From: Kumtagia ephedrae
Lineage (GTDB): Bacteria; Pseudomonadota; Alphaproteobacteria; Rhizobiales; Rhizobiaceae
Assembly: GCF_003012745.1 (NCBI RefSeq)
Contig: NZ_PXYK01000005.1
Location: 186,001 to 250,000 of the forward strand
Direction: 5' to 3'
Length of the DNA stretch: 64,000 nt
The translations under genes were made by a program, and so were the position numbers. Every line of letters begins with the position of its first letter. Position 1 is the stretch's first letter. This document shows, one piece after another, positions 56,165-64,000 of the stretch. Below the pieces are notes generated by a model. That model was not told the origin of the DNA and searched no databases. It was given only the letters and a program-made list of their open reading frames with translations.

Positions 56165-57157
56165 ATGGGCACCCGGGATAGCAGCAGGACCACGTCCGAT
56201 CGCGGCAGCAGCCTGCTCAAGGCACTGTCGAATACCGGCATCTCGGTGATCTATTTCGACTTGGATCTGCGCGTCGTCTGGACGGAGAACCTTCCGCCCG
56301 CCTGGGCCGACAGACCCATCGAAGGCCTGCCCGTGGGCGAATTCCTTGCCGCCGATGCCGCCGCGGCCTTATCGCTCGCCAAACAGGAAGTGCTGTCCTC
56401 GGGGCTGTCGCAGACCCTCGAGATGAGCCTGCCGGACGACGACGGGGCGCGCTGGTTTTCGGTATGGATCGATTCCGACTGGTCGGCGAAGGACGAAGCG
56501 CTCGGCATCGTCACCACCGCCGTCGACATCACCGACCAGAAGCGCCGCGAGCAGACGCTCCGCACGCTGTTGCGCGAAGTCGCGCACCGTTCGAAGAACC
56601 TGCTCGCCATCATCCAGAGCATCGCCACACAGACGGGCCGCCATTCGGAGACCGTGGACGGATTTCTGTCGCGCTTCCGCGGGCGCTTGCAATCGCTGGC
56701 GTCCACGCAGGATCTGGTGACGTCCTCGGACTGGCGTGGCGCCGCGCTGCAGGATCTGGTGGTGGAACAGGTCGCCAGATATACCGCCGATCCGGCGGTC
56801 AGCATCCGGCTGGGCGGCGACAAACCCTATCTCAACCCCAACGCCTCGCTGCATATCGGGCTCGCCTTGCACGAGCTTGCCGTCAATTCGGTGAGCTACG
56901 GTGCGTTGGCCCGGCCGGACGGCTACGTATCCATCAACGCTACCCGGATGAACGGGGGCGCGGCCCCTGCTCTCTCCCTCGTCTGGACAGAGACGATCAG
57001 CCTCGCCGACCAGACGATCGGTCGCAAACGCTTCGGCAGCGTGGCGCTGGAACGCGTGGTGCCGGCTGCGCTGAACGGCTCGGCGACGCTGGAACTCACC
57101 AGCGACCGTCTCACCTATTCCCTGCTCGTGCCCCACGGCAGCTTCCAGGCCGACTGA
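56165..57157 (+). CDS. HWE/HisKA_2 sensor histidine kinase with PAS domain
   Basis: 330 residues, no membrane segment. PAS-like N-terminus (NTGISVIYFDLDLRVVWTEN to DITDQKRREQ), then the phospho-His motif EVAHRSKNLLAIIQSIA and a degenerate ATPase part (HIGLALHELAVNSVSYGA). Candidate kinase for PhyR, given its adjacency; in other species PhyK-type HWE kinases do this. No EcfG box was seen before it. Confidence 0.88.
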   Translation: MGTRDSSRTTSDRGSSLLKALSNTGISVIYFDLDLRVVWTENLPPAWADRPIEGLPVGEFLAADAAAALSLAKQEVLSSGLSQTLEMSLPDDDGARWFSVWIDSDWSAKDEALGIVTTAVDITDQKRREQTLRTLLREVAHRSKNLLAIIQSIATQTGRHSETVDGFLSRFRGRLQSLASTQDLVTSSDWRGAALQDLVVEQVARYTADPAVSIRLGGDKPYLNPNASLHIGLALHELAVNSVSYGALARPDGYVSINATRMNGGAAPALSLVWTETISLADQTIGRKRFGSVALERVVPAALNGSATLELTSDRLTYSLLVPHGSFQAD

Positions 57158-57271
57158 CGGCCCAGGTCTTTCAAGACCGCAGAGGCCGCTCTTCCACCGC
57201 AATCTTTGACGAAATCACCGCCCTTCAGTCGTCCGGCGATCGTCCCAAGACTCTCACGACTTCGTTATTCG

Positions 57272-57297
57272 GGAACTCGGCGAAGCCTTCCTACGTT
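57272..57297 (+). promoter_or_regulatory. EcfG-type promoter, hypothetical gene
   Basis: GGAAC, 17 nt, CGTT, about 25 nt before the start codon of the 108-residue gene. Confidence 0.75.
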
Positions 57298-57321
57298 AAT
57301 GCATTGGAAAGGGAAATCGCC

Positions 57322-57648
57322 ATGGAACACATAGCGGCTCTTCTTCTGATCGTCGGATGCTCCGGAGACCTGAAGGTCTGCAACGAGATGCCTGTGGACG
57401 TCTCCATCTACGAAACCTACGAGGAATGCCAGGCTGATCTTCAGCCGACGCTCTCCCATTTTGCCGGACGCCGTGACAGGATCCTGGGGCAGTGCGTCTA
57501 TGTCGACCCTGCCATGGAAGAGGCGGACGCCGAGCTCGTCTGGGACGTTACGCCCGATGGCAAGCTGACGGCGTCGGTCGAGTCCTATAACGCCGATGTC
57601 GCCTCGCGGGTCGACCGTAGCGCCAAGACCGCCAGCGTCCGCCATTGA
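57322..57648 (+). CDS. hypothetical stress-regulon protein
   Basis: 108 residues, unrecognised. A short hydrophobic N-terminus (HIAALLLIVGC) is followed by an acidic domain with four further Cys (VCNEM, ECQADL, QCVYVDP region) and aromatic residues. The start has GGAAAGGGA. It lies behind a GGAAC-N17-CGTT promoter, hence probably a member of the general stress regulon. Confidence 0.7.
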   Translation: MEHIAALLLIVGCSGDLKVCNEMPVDVSIYETYEECQADLQPTLSHFAGRRDRILGQCVYVDPAMEEADAELVWDVTPDGKLTASVESYNADVASRVDRSAKTASVRH

Positions 57649-57762
57649 CCGCCTTTGGATTTCCACACCTGAAAATAACCAGCAGAACAGCCGACGGATA
57701 GGCGAGATCGCCCTCTGCGTGTTATCCCTTGCAGTGAATGGGACTGGCACCAGGAGTGATCG

Positions 57763-58014
57763 ATGAGGAAAATGGTTCTCGCGCTAGCGGCGGTCGCTGC
57801 GCTTGCCGGATGCACGACGGCGGAAAAGGACGCCGCGCTCGGCGGCACCGCCGGCGCCGTCATCGGCGGATTGGCCACGGGTGATGCCGGCGGAGCGCTG
57901 GTCGGCGGCGCGATCGGCGCGGTCAGCGGCGTGCTGATAGGCAAGGCGACGCGCACCGGCTGGTGCGTCTATCGCGACCACCGTGGCCGGCTCTACGAGG
58001 CGCGCTGCCGCTAG
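57763..58014 (+). CDS. glycine-zipper lipoprotein
   Basis: 83 residues. Signal peptide with lipobox (ALAALAGCTT) then a Gly-zipper segment (GGTAGAVIGGLATGDAGGALVGGAIGAVSG, in two runs) and a short Cys-containing tail (WCVYRDHRGRLYEARCR). Likely an envelope-associated lipoprotein of unknown function. It ends 4 bp into the convergent kinase gene. Confidence 0.85.
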   Translation: MRKMVLALAAVAALAGCTTAEKDAALGGTAGAVIGGLATGDAGGALVGGAIGAVSGVLIGKATRTGWCVYRDHRGRLYEARCR

Positions 58015-59660
58015 GCCTGCCCGTTGCGATTGAGTTCCCGGTCGAGCGGGATGTCGATTTCGATCGTCAGGCCGGCTTCGCCATACTCACGCGCGATCTT
58101 TCCCCGAAGCTCGCGCGTGATGTTCATGTCGATCAGTTTGGTGCCGAAACCGGCCGGCTTCACCGGCTCCTGAGCCGATGGCCCGCGTTCTTCCCATCGC
58201 AGTTTCAGCCGCCTCTCGGAAGAGCCGCGTTCGACCGTCCAGGTGACGGCAAGCGCCGCGGCCGAGGAGCCGATGGCTCCGTATTTCAGCGCGTTGGTCG
58301 CGAGTTCGTGGAATGTCAGTCCCAGTGCCTGAGTGCTGGTTTCGTTGAGCAGCACCTTCGGTCCTTTCAGGGCATCCTCCGGCAGTTCCTTGCCGAAGAC
58401 CTGTTCCAGCTCGATCCGCAGCAGATCGCGCAGTTCCGCTTTCTGCCAGCGCGACCGCGTCAGCATGTCCTGCGATGCCGACATGGCCTGCAGCCGCGAC
58501 GCGAAGGAATCCGAGAACTCCTTGATGTCGGCGGAATTCGCCGCGGTCTGCCTGGCTATCGCCAGCACCCGCGCGATCGAGTTCTTGATGCGATGCTTCA
58601 TCTCCTGAAGCATCAGATCCTTTTCGGCAAGGCTCCGTTCCGTCGTCTCGTGCAGCCGCGATTTCGCCTCGTAGGCCCGCTGCTGGTAGCGCGCCACGGT
58701 GGCGATCGCACCGGCGAGCATGAGGCCGGCGAGCCCCAGCAGCACCGGAAGGGCGCGTGACGACGGGCGCTCGAAGGCGCTGGTCGGGCGGAACTGGAAG
58801 GTCCATTTGCGGCCGGCGACCGTTAGTTCGCGGGTGACCAGGAAATCGTCGGAAAACCGCTGGTCGGGCGGAACCTCCGAGCGGAACAGCAGTCTGTCGA
58901 TGGACGGCTCGCCGTCGAAGACCTCGACACTGGCCGGCAGCAGCGGCGGCCTGGCCAGCGCTGCATAAAACAGCTCGGACGTTCTGAAGGAAGCGTAGAC
59001 CAGACCGGCCGGCGGATCGTTCTTGTCCTCCCGCCCGGGCAGCTTGGACCTCAGCGCGGAGAACACCAGGATGCCGGGCGCCGGCTGCGCTCCACCCGTT
59101 GCCTGGCCGAGCACGACCAGTCCAGAGGACCGCGCCTGTCCGGTAGCAAGCGTCGCCTCGATCGCGGCCCGGCGCACCTGGTCCGAATACATGTCGTAGC
59201 CGATCGCCGTCCGCGTATCGTCGTCGAGCGGCTCGAACAGCGTGATCGGCGTGCGCCATTCCTGATCGGACGGCGGGTAGACCTTCAGGTCGGCGCCATG
59301 CTCGGTCGCCAGGCGCTGTTCCAGCAGGGGCTCGCCGCCCGGGGCGACCAGCGCGGCGAAGCCGAGGCCGCGCAGGCCGGGAAAGTTGTCCTTGACCTCG
59401 AGCGCGCGGTAGTAGTCGCGGAACTCGACCCGGGTGACATTGCCGAACCGCGCCTCGAAGAAGGCCTGCGTCGACACCAGCAGCGACAGATCGAGCTGCA
59501 GCCTGCTCTGCAGCCGGCTGAGCGCATCGTCGGCCGCCGCCTGGAACTTGTAGCGGGCGGCTTCCTCGCCAGTCCGGTAGGCGTAGCCGGCTGTCACGAG
59601 GCTCGCAATGGCCACCGCCGCGAACGCCAGATAGGGTAGCAGCTTCTTCAAGTACGACAT
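58011..59660 (-). CDS. CHASE-domain HWE/HisKA_2 sensor histidine kinase
   Basis: 549 residues. Membrane segment near residues 8-28 (LPYLAFAAVAIASLVTAGYAY), a periplasmic CHASE domain (FFEARFGNVTRVEFRDYYRAL; DQVRRAAIEATLATG), a second membrane helix (ALPVLLGLAGLMLAGAIATVA), a coiled segment and a kinase core: phospho-His in EMKHRIKNSIARVLAIAR, N-box LTFHELATNALKYGA and the G-box. Probably reports an extracellular or periplasmic signal to PhyR or another regulator of the cluster. Confidence 0.9.
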   Translation of the reverse strand: MSYLKKLLPYLAFAAVAIASLVTAGYAYRTGEEAARYKFQAAADDALSRLQSRLQLDLSLLVSTQAFFEARFGNVTRVEFRDYYRALEVKDNFPGLRGLGFAALVAPGGEPLLEQRLATEHGADLKVYPPSDQEWRTPITLFEPLDDDTRTAIGYDMYSDQVRRAAIEATLATGQARSSGLVVLGQATGGAQPAPGILVFSALRSKLPGREDKNDPPAGLVYASFRTSELFYAALARPPLLPASVEVFDGEPSIDRLLFRSEVPPDQRFSDDFLVTRELTVAGRKWTFQFRPTSAFERPSSRALPVLLGLAGLMLAGAIATVARYQQRAYEAKSRLHETTERSLAEKDLMLQEMKHRIKNSIARVLAIARQTAANSADIKEFSDSFASRLQAMSASQDMLTRSRWQKAELRDLLRIELEQVFGKELPEDALKGPKVLLNETSTQALGLTFHELATNALKYGAIGSSAAALAVTWTVERGSSERRLKLRWEERGPSAQEPVKPAGFGTKLIDMNITRELRGKIAREYGEAGLTIEIDIPLDRELNRNGQA

Positions 59661-59775
59661 GCTCTCTCTGAGGTGCCGACTTTATGGAGGCTGGCCGCGG
59701 CGAAAGCAATGATGTCGCGTGGCCGGTCTGCAACAGGGCCAAGATCATCGTGTCGGCGCAACGGCTTGGTGCCGT

Positions 59776-60567
59776 TCAGGCGGCGGCCATCCGCATTGCG
59801 CCGGGACCCGGCGTGGCGCCGGGCGGGCATTTGCCGAGGATGATCATGCCGAGCACCTCGTCCTTGGTGACGTCCTGCGTGCGCGCCGTCCCGACCACCT
59901 GGCCGTTCTTCATCACGCAGACACGGTCGGCGAGGTCGAACACGTCATGGATGTCGTGGCTGATCAGGAAGATGCCGATGCCGTCGGCCTTGAGCTGCTT
60001 TACCAGTTCGCCGACCTGCGCCGTCTCCTGCGGGCCGAGTGCGGCCGTCGGCTCGTCCATGATCAGGATGCGGGCGTTGAACAGAATGGCGCGGGCGATC
60101 GCCACGGACTGGCGCTGGCCGCCCGAAAGCTTGATCACCGGTTCCTTGAAGCGCTGGAAGCGCGGATTGAGGCGGCCCATGACCTTGCGCGCCTCGGCCT
60201 CCATGGCGACGTCGTCCAGCGTGCCGTATGTCGTCATCAGCTCGCGGCCGAGGAAGAGGTTGGCGGCGGCGTCGACATTGTCCGCCAGGGCGAGCGTCTG
60301 GTAGATCGTCTCGATCCCGTATTTCTTCGCGTCGCGCGGATTGGAGATCGATGTCTCCTCGCCGTTCACGAAGATCTGGCCGGCATCGCGCTTGTAGGCC
60401 CCTGACAGGACCTTGATCAGCGTCGATTTTCCCGCGCCGTTGTGGCCGAGCAGGGCGACCACCTCGCCGGAATGGAGATCGACGGAAGCGTCGTCGACGG
60501 CGCGGATGCCGCCGAAGGCAATCGAGATGTTCTTCATCTCGATCAGAGGCGTGCGGCTGTCGGCCAT
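59776..60567 (-). CDS. xylG: xylose-type ABC transporter ATP-binding protein
   Basis: 263 residues, single ABC domain. Walker [15 protein letters not shown], signature [15 protein letters not shown], Walker [11 protein letters not shown] and His in [11 protein letters not shown]. Unlike the classical 500-residue XylG with two ABC domains it has one. ATG 60567 follows AGGAGG. Last gene of xylF-xylH-xylG. Confidence 0.9.
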   Translation of the reverse strand: MADSRTPLIEMKNISIAFGGIRAVDDASVDLHSGEVVALLGHNGAGKSTLIKVLSGAYKRDAGQIFVNGEETSISNPRDAKKYGIETIYQTLALADNVDAAANLFLGRELMTTYGTLDDVAMEAEARKVMGRLNPRFQRFKEPVIKLSGGQRQSVAIARAILFNARILIMDEPTAALGPQETAQVGELVKQLKADGIGIFLISHDIHDVFDLADRVCVMKNGQVVGTARTQDVTKDEVLGMIILGKCPPGATPGPGAMRMAAA

Positions 60568-60578
60568 GATGTCCTCCT

Positions 60579-61931
60579 TCAGACGCGCTTGCGATAGACG
60601 GTGTCGAGCCACACGGCGATGACCAGCACCGCGCCGACGACGATGCTTTGCAGCGGCGAGTCGACGCCGAGCAGCACCATGCCGGACTGCAGCGACTGCA
60701 TCAGCAGCGCGCCGAGCATGGCGCCGATGACCGTGCCCGAGCCGCCGGCGAGCGAGGTGCCGCCGATGACAGCGGCTGCGATGACCAGCAGTTCGTCGAG
60801 CGTGCCCAGCGAATTCGTGGCCGAGTTGAGACGCGCCGACGACACCGCCGCGCTGATCGCCGCCAGCACGCCCATGATCATGAACACCTTCATGGTCACC
60901 CAGCGCGTCTTGATGCCGGCGAGGTTCGCCGCCTCCGGATTGCCGCCGATGGCGAAGACGTAGCGGCCGAAGCGGGTGCGGTTGGTCACGAAGGTCATGA
61001 CGATGCCGACGGCGATCGCGATCAGCACCGGAATGGCGATGCCATGGGCGATGAACAGGCCGCCTTCCGGCACGGCGATGCCGTTCTGCTCGGCATAGCG
61101 CCGCACGATGCCCGTCGGCCATGGATAGGAATTGGCTATTCCTACAGCGCCGAGGATGATGCCACAGGTGACGGCGCCGCGCAGCACCTCGGCCCACACC
61201 GGCCGCAGCGGAAAGCGGAAGCGCTTGCGCTGCCGGCGCGCCTGCAGGAGCATCAGCACGACGGCACCGCAGGCGACGATCGCGGCGATCCAGCTCCAGC
61301 GCGCGCCGATCGAGCCCTGCGGGCCGCCGCCCATCAGCTGGAAGGTGGCATCGAGCGGCGCGATCGTCTGGCCGCTGGTGATCCACCAGGCGGCGCCGCG
61401 CCACACCAGCAGGCCGCCCAGCGTCACGATGAAGGCAGGAACGTCCATATAGGCGATGATGAAGCCCTGGAACCCGCCGATCAAAAGGCCGATGGCCAAG
61501 CCTATGGCCAGGGCCAGCACCCATATCCAGGGATTGCCGAGCTCCAGCCCGACGACGCGGACGAGGAAATGAACCTGGGCGAAACCCATGATCATGCCGA
61601 CCACGCCTTCCACCGATCCCACCGACAGGTCGATGTTGCGCATGACGATCACCAGCACCATGCCGGTCGCCATGATGGCGACCGAGGAGGTCTGGACGGA
61701 AAGATTCCAGAGGTTGCGGGCCGACAGGAAGGTGCGGCTGTCGAAGTCGAACGGATTGACGCCGATCCGCGCGCTCGAGATGACCTGCAACCCGATCCAG
61801 ATGATCAGCAGCGCCCCGATCATGCCGAGCATGCGGGTATCGATCTCGGTGGCCTTCAGGAAGCGGGCGACGCCGCCGAGCTCGGATGCCCGCGCGAGGT
61901 CGGCCGACGATTTGGTGGCCGTATCGGTCAT
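60579..61931 (-). CDS. xylH: xylose-type ABC transporter permease
   Basis: 450 residues with about ten membrane helices. Typical RbsC/XylH segments: [59 protein letters not shown] and [19 protein letters not shown]. Inner membrane. It follows xylF with a hairpin in between and precedes xylG by 11 bp. Confidence 0.92.
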   Translation of the reverse strand: MTDTATKSSADLARASELGGVARFLKATEIDTRMLGMIGALLIIWIGLQVISSARIGVNPFDFDSRTFLSARNLWNLSVQTSSVAIMATGMVLVIVMRNIDLSVGSVEGVVGMIMGFAQVHFLVRVVGLELGNPWIWVLALAIGLAIGLLIGGFQGFIIAYMDVPAFIVTLGGLLVWRGAAWWITSGQTIAPLDATFQLMGGGPQGSIGARWSWIAAIVACGAVVLMLLQARRQRKRFRFPLRPVWAEVLRGAVTCGIILGAVGIANSYPWPTGIVRRYAEQNGIAVPEGGLFIAHGIAIPVLIAIAVGIVMTFVTNRTRFGRYVFAIGGNPEAANLAGIKTRWVTMKVFMIMGVLAAISAAVSSARLNSATNSLGTLDELLVIAAAVIGGTSLAGGSGTVIGAMLGALLMQSLQSGMVLLGVDSPLQSIVVGAVLVIAVWLDTVYRKRV

Positions 61932-61990
61932 CGCTTCCTCCCTGCCGGTCGGCCGTCTGTCGCGGTTTGCCGGCTGTTGACGAGCTTAAG

Positions 61991-62020
61991 AAAACGCCGC
62001 GGCTTTCGCAAACCGCGGCG
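61991..62020 (-). terminator. xylF-xylH intercistronic hairpin
   Basis: Perfect 8-bp stem CGCCGCGG / CCGCGGCG with a 10-nt loop, followed on the minus strand by TTTT. Such hairpins let the binding protein be made in excess over the permease. Confidence 0.7.
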
Positions 62021-62046
62021 CCCGTTTTCATCGGCGGTTGAGCCGA

Positions 62047-63087
62047 TCAGTTGCAGGCGGCGACGCTGCCTGCGGCGACGCCGGCACAGGCCACGTCCTT
62101 CGAGATCCAGCCGGCGTCGATGACGACGTTGAGGTTGTCCTTGGTGATCGCCACCGGGGTCAGGAACACCGACTTCACCGTGTTGCCGCCGGGCGTGGTG
62201 AAGTCGACGGCGTTCGGGATGTCGGCCATCGTCTTGCCGTCGGCAAGCTGCGCGGCGATCTCGGCGGCGTTCTTGCCGAGCTCGCGCGCGTCCTTCCATA
62301 CCGACACGGTCTGCGTGCCGAGCGCGATGCGGTTGAGCGCCGCGTGGTCGCCGTCCTGGCCCGAGACCGGCACCGAGCCGGCAAGGCCCTGCGCGGCGAG
62401 CGCGGCGATCGCGCCGCCGGCGGTGCCGTCATTCGAAGCCACGACCGCGTCGACCTTGTTGTCGTTGGCGGTCAGAAACTGCTCCATGTTCTTCTGCGCA
62501 TTGGCGGGCAGCCAGCCGTCCGTGTAGGCCTCGCCGACATTCTTGATCTTGCCGGCGTCGACCGCTTCCTTCAGCACTTCCATCTGGCCGGAGAACAGGA
62601 AGTCGGCGTTCGGGTCGGCGCCCGAGCCCTTGATGAAGACGTAATTGCCTTCCGGCTTGACGGCGAACACGCCCTTGGCCTGCAGGCGGCCGACTTCCTT
62701 GTTGTCGAAGGTCAGGTAGAAGACGTCCTTGTTCTCGATCAGGCGGTCGTAGCCGACCACCGGGATGCCCTCGTCGACCGCCTTCTGCACGGCCGGGCCG
62801 ATGGCCGAGGCGTCCTGCGCCAGGATGATCAGCGCGTTGGCGCCCTGCGCGATCAGGCTCTCGACGTCGGTGAGCTGCTTGCCGGGGTTCGACTGCGCGT
62901 CGGCGGAGATGTACTTGTCGCCGGCTGCCTCGATCGCCGCCTTCATGGCCGCCTCGTCGGTCTTCCAACGTTCCTCCTGGAAGTTCGACCACGAGACGCC
63001 GATGACCTTGTCCTTGGCGCTCGCGACGGTGGCGAGCGACATCGACAGCGCGACACCCGCCAGCATGGCGGCTGCAAACTTGTTCAT
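62047..63087 (-). CDS. xylF: xylose-type ABC transporter substrate-binding protein
   Basis: 346-residue periplasmic protein. Signal peptide ([20 protein letters not shown]), sugar-binding fold beginning [40 protein letters not shown] (read in parts) and [13 protein letters not shown]. The best match is D-xylose. The divergent ROK regulator at 63327 supports sugar control. Confidence 0.92.
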   Translation of the reverse strand: MNKFAAAMLAGVALSMSLATVASAKDKVIGVSWSNFQEERWKTDEAAMKAAIEAAGDKYISADAQSNPGKQLTDVESLIAQGANALIILAQDASAIGPAVQKAVDEGIPVVGYDRLIENKDVFYLTFDNKEVGRLQAKGVFAVKPEGNYVFIKGSGADPNADFLFSGQMEVLKEAVDAGKIKNVGEAYTDGWLPANAQKNMEQFLTANDNKVDAVVASNDGTAGGAIAALAAQGLAGSVPVSGQDGDHAALNRIALGTQTVSVWKDARELGKNAAEIAAQLADGKTMADIPNAVDFTTPGGNTVKSVFLTPVAITKDNLNVVIDAGWISKDVACAGVAAGSVAACN

Positions 63088-63131
63088 GATTTCCTCCCTG
63101 CGCCTTTGCGGCGCTCCTACAGCTCCGAAGC

Positions 63132-63154
63132 TTTTTTTCGAGCTTCGAAAAAAA
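63132..63154. promoter_or_regulatory. operator 1 for the ROK regulator
   Basis: Palindrome TTTTTTTCGA, 3 nt, TCGAAAAAAA. Perfect arms with the T-rich/CGA pattern of ROK-family operators, near the xylF promoter. Confidence 0.75.
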
Positions 63155-63208
63155 TATGCCTCGGCCCGAGGCTGCTGTCAACTGGGGATTTGCGACGCCG
63201 ACAGGTAC

Positions 63209-63229
63209 TTTTTTCGGAACCCGAAGTAA
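63209..63229. promoter_or_regulatory. operator 2 for the ROK regulator
   Basis: Imperfect palindrome TTTTTTCGG, AAC, CCGAAGTAA, centred 76 bp from operator 1. It resembles operator 1 in the TTTTTTCG core. Confidence 0.6.
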
Positions 63230-63326
63230 ATGGTGACAGCCCTTTTGCTTTCTGCCACACTCTCGCCCGAGTCGACGATCGGTCGCGATAGGATCGCAAT
63301 CGTTGGCCGGGGAGGAAACTTACGCC

Positions 63327-64000
63327 ATGTCGGTCGGAATCCGTCACGACGACTTGCGGCGGCGCAATCGCGCGATGGTCATCTCCGCCGTCCGGCGTGC
63401 CGGCCAGGCGTCGCGCACCGAAATCGCCGCCACCACCAGCCTGAGCCACTCGACGATCTCCGCCATCTCGTCCGATCTGATCGCCGAAGGCATCCTGGCC
63501 GAGGCCAGGAATGCCGAGGTGGGCACGCTCAAGCGCGGCCGCCCGCAGGTGGCGATCGGCCTCGATCCGGACGCCGCCACGGTGGTGACCATCGTGCTGC
63601 TCTTCAACTTCCTCGCGGTCTCGGTCGTCGACTATGCCGGCCGCACCATCGTGGAGGAACGCAGGAAGCTCAAAACCTTCGACCTCGGCGAGGACGAACT
63701 CGTCGGCGAATGCATCGCCCTGGTGCGACGACAGCTCGCCAAGCGCGACGCCGCCGGCCGGCGCATCCTGAGGATCGTGCTTGCCATCCAGGGCACCACC
63801 GATGCCGCCGGCCACACCATGCTGTGGTCTCCCATCACCGAGCACGAGGGCATCCCCTTCGGCGAACGTCTGGCGCAGGCCTTCGGCGTGCCGGTGACGG
63901 TCGAGAACGACTGCAACATGATCGCCGTCGCGCTGCGGTGGCGCGATCCCGAGCGCTACCGCGACGACTTCATCGCCATCCTGCTGTCGCACGGCATCGG
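63327..64000 (+). CDS. ROK family transcriptional regulator (partial, XylR-like)
   Basis: N-terminal 224 codons of a ROK regulator; the window cuts the 3' end. A MarR-like helix-turn-helix (SRTEIAATTSLSHSTISAIS) is followed by the ROK sugar-kinase-like fold (RGRPQVAIGL, VLAIQGTTDAAG, VTVENDCNMIAVALRW). ATG after GGGGAGGAAAC. Likely represses xylFHG through the twin operators and responds to xylose or a derivative. Gene name xylR would be inference. Confidence 0.88.
   Translation, partial: MSVGIRHDDLRRRNRAMVISAVRRAGQASRTEIAATTSLSHSTISAISSDLIAEGILAEARNAEVGTLKRGRPQVAIGLDPDAATVVTIVLLFNFLAVSVVDYAGRTIVEERRKLKTFDLGEDELVGECIALVRRQLAKRDAAGRRILRIVLAIQGTTDAAGHTMLWSPITEHEGIPFGERLAQAFGVPVTVENDCNMIAVALRWRDPERYRDDFIAILLSHGI

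Noticed and set aside
57649..57762. EcfG promoter for the glycine-zipper lipoprotein
   Set aside because: No GGAAC with a CGTT at the right distance was found.

Overview
The window is chromosomal DNA from a high-GC alphaproteobacterium, most likely a Mesorhizobium-like member of the Hyphomicrobiales (Rhizobiales). This is inferred from gene content: an Omp10-type lipoprotein, homospermidine synthase, CpdR, the NepR/EcfG/PhyR general stress response, an MmgR-like small RNA and an Entner-Doudoroff aldolase. No species can be named from sequence alone.

Layout. 1-10.6 kb: eda; a DUF882 murein peptidase and a sigma-54 response regulator on the minus strand; pepF; a perfect 57-bp inverted repeat; overlapping pabB/pabC; a small ribbon-helix-helix/ParE toxin-antitoxin pair; a DUF3445 oxygenase; a TetR regulator divergent from a hydrolase. 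11.6-12.9 kb: an AT-richer islet with one unrecognised gene, whose leader carries two copies of a double-hairpin element, and a 9-bp tandem repeat. 12.9-28.5 kb: hss, Omp10-like lipoprotein, metalloproteases, a 5'-nucleotidase with a LysM tail, hemH, an SPFH/NfeD pair, and an envelope block (kdsD, beta-barrel protein, galU, lytic transglycosylase, DUF459). 28.5-35.4 kb: the gltB-gltD operon, split by a vapBC module with its own palindromic operator. 35.4-44.2 kb: ltaE, an MFS pump behind a SoxR-type promoter, an hsp20 with a heat-shock promoter and a ROSE-like leader, hisN, an MmgR-like sRNA, N-formylglutamate amidohydrolase, cpdR and tRNA-Val(GAC). 44.5-50.2 kb: a flavin monooxygenase, an mhqO/mhqD-like quinone-detoxification unit and a phosphonate monoester hydrolase-like enzyme.

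50.2-59.7 kb is the main regulatory feature. ecfG, nepR and phyR form the core of the general stress response, and seven close matches to the EcfG promoter (GGAAC, 16-17 nt, CGTT) lie in front of nepR-ecfG, phyR, a Crp/Fnr regulator, a DUF883-holin-like pair, a PRC-barrel protein, a DUF1328 protein and a hypothetical protein. Two HWE/HisKA_2 kinases and a single-domain receiver sit in the same cluster and could feed PhyR. 59.8-64 kb is a xylose-type ABC transporter (xylF, xylH, xylG) divergent from a ROK regulator cut by the window end, with two palindromic operator candidates between them.

Promoters and RNA elements were found by reading the bases directly. Protein functions rest on recognised family motifs. 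No database search was run.
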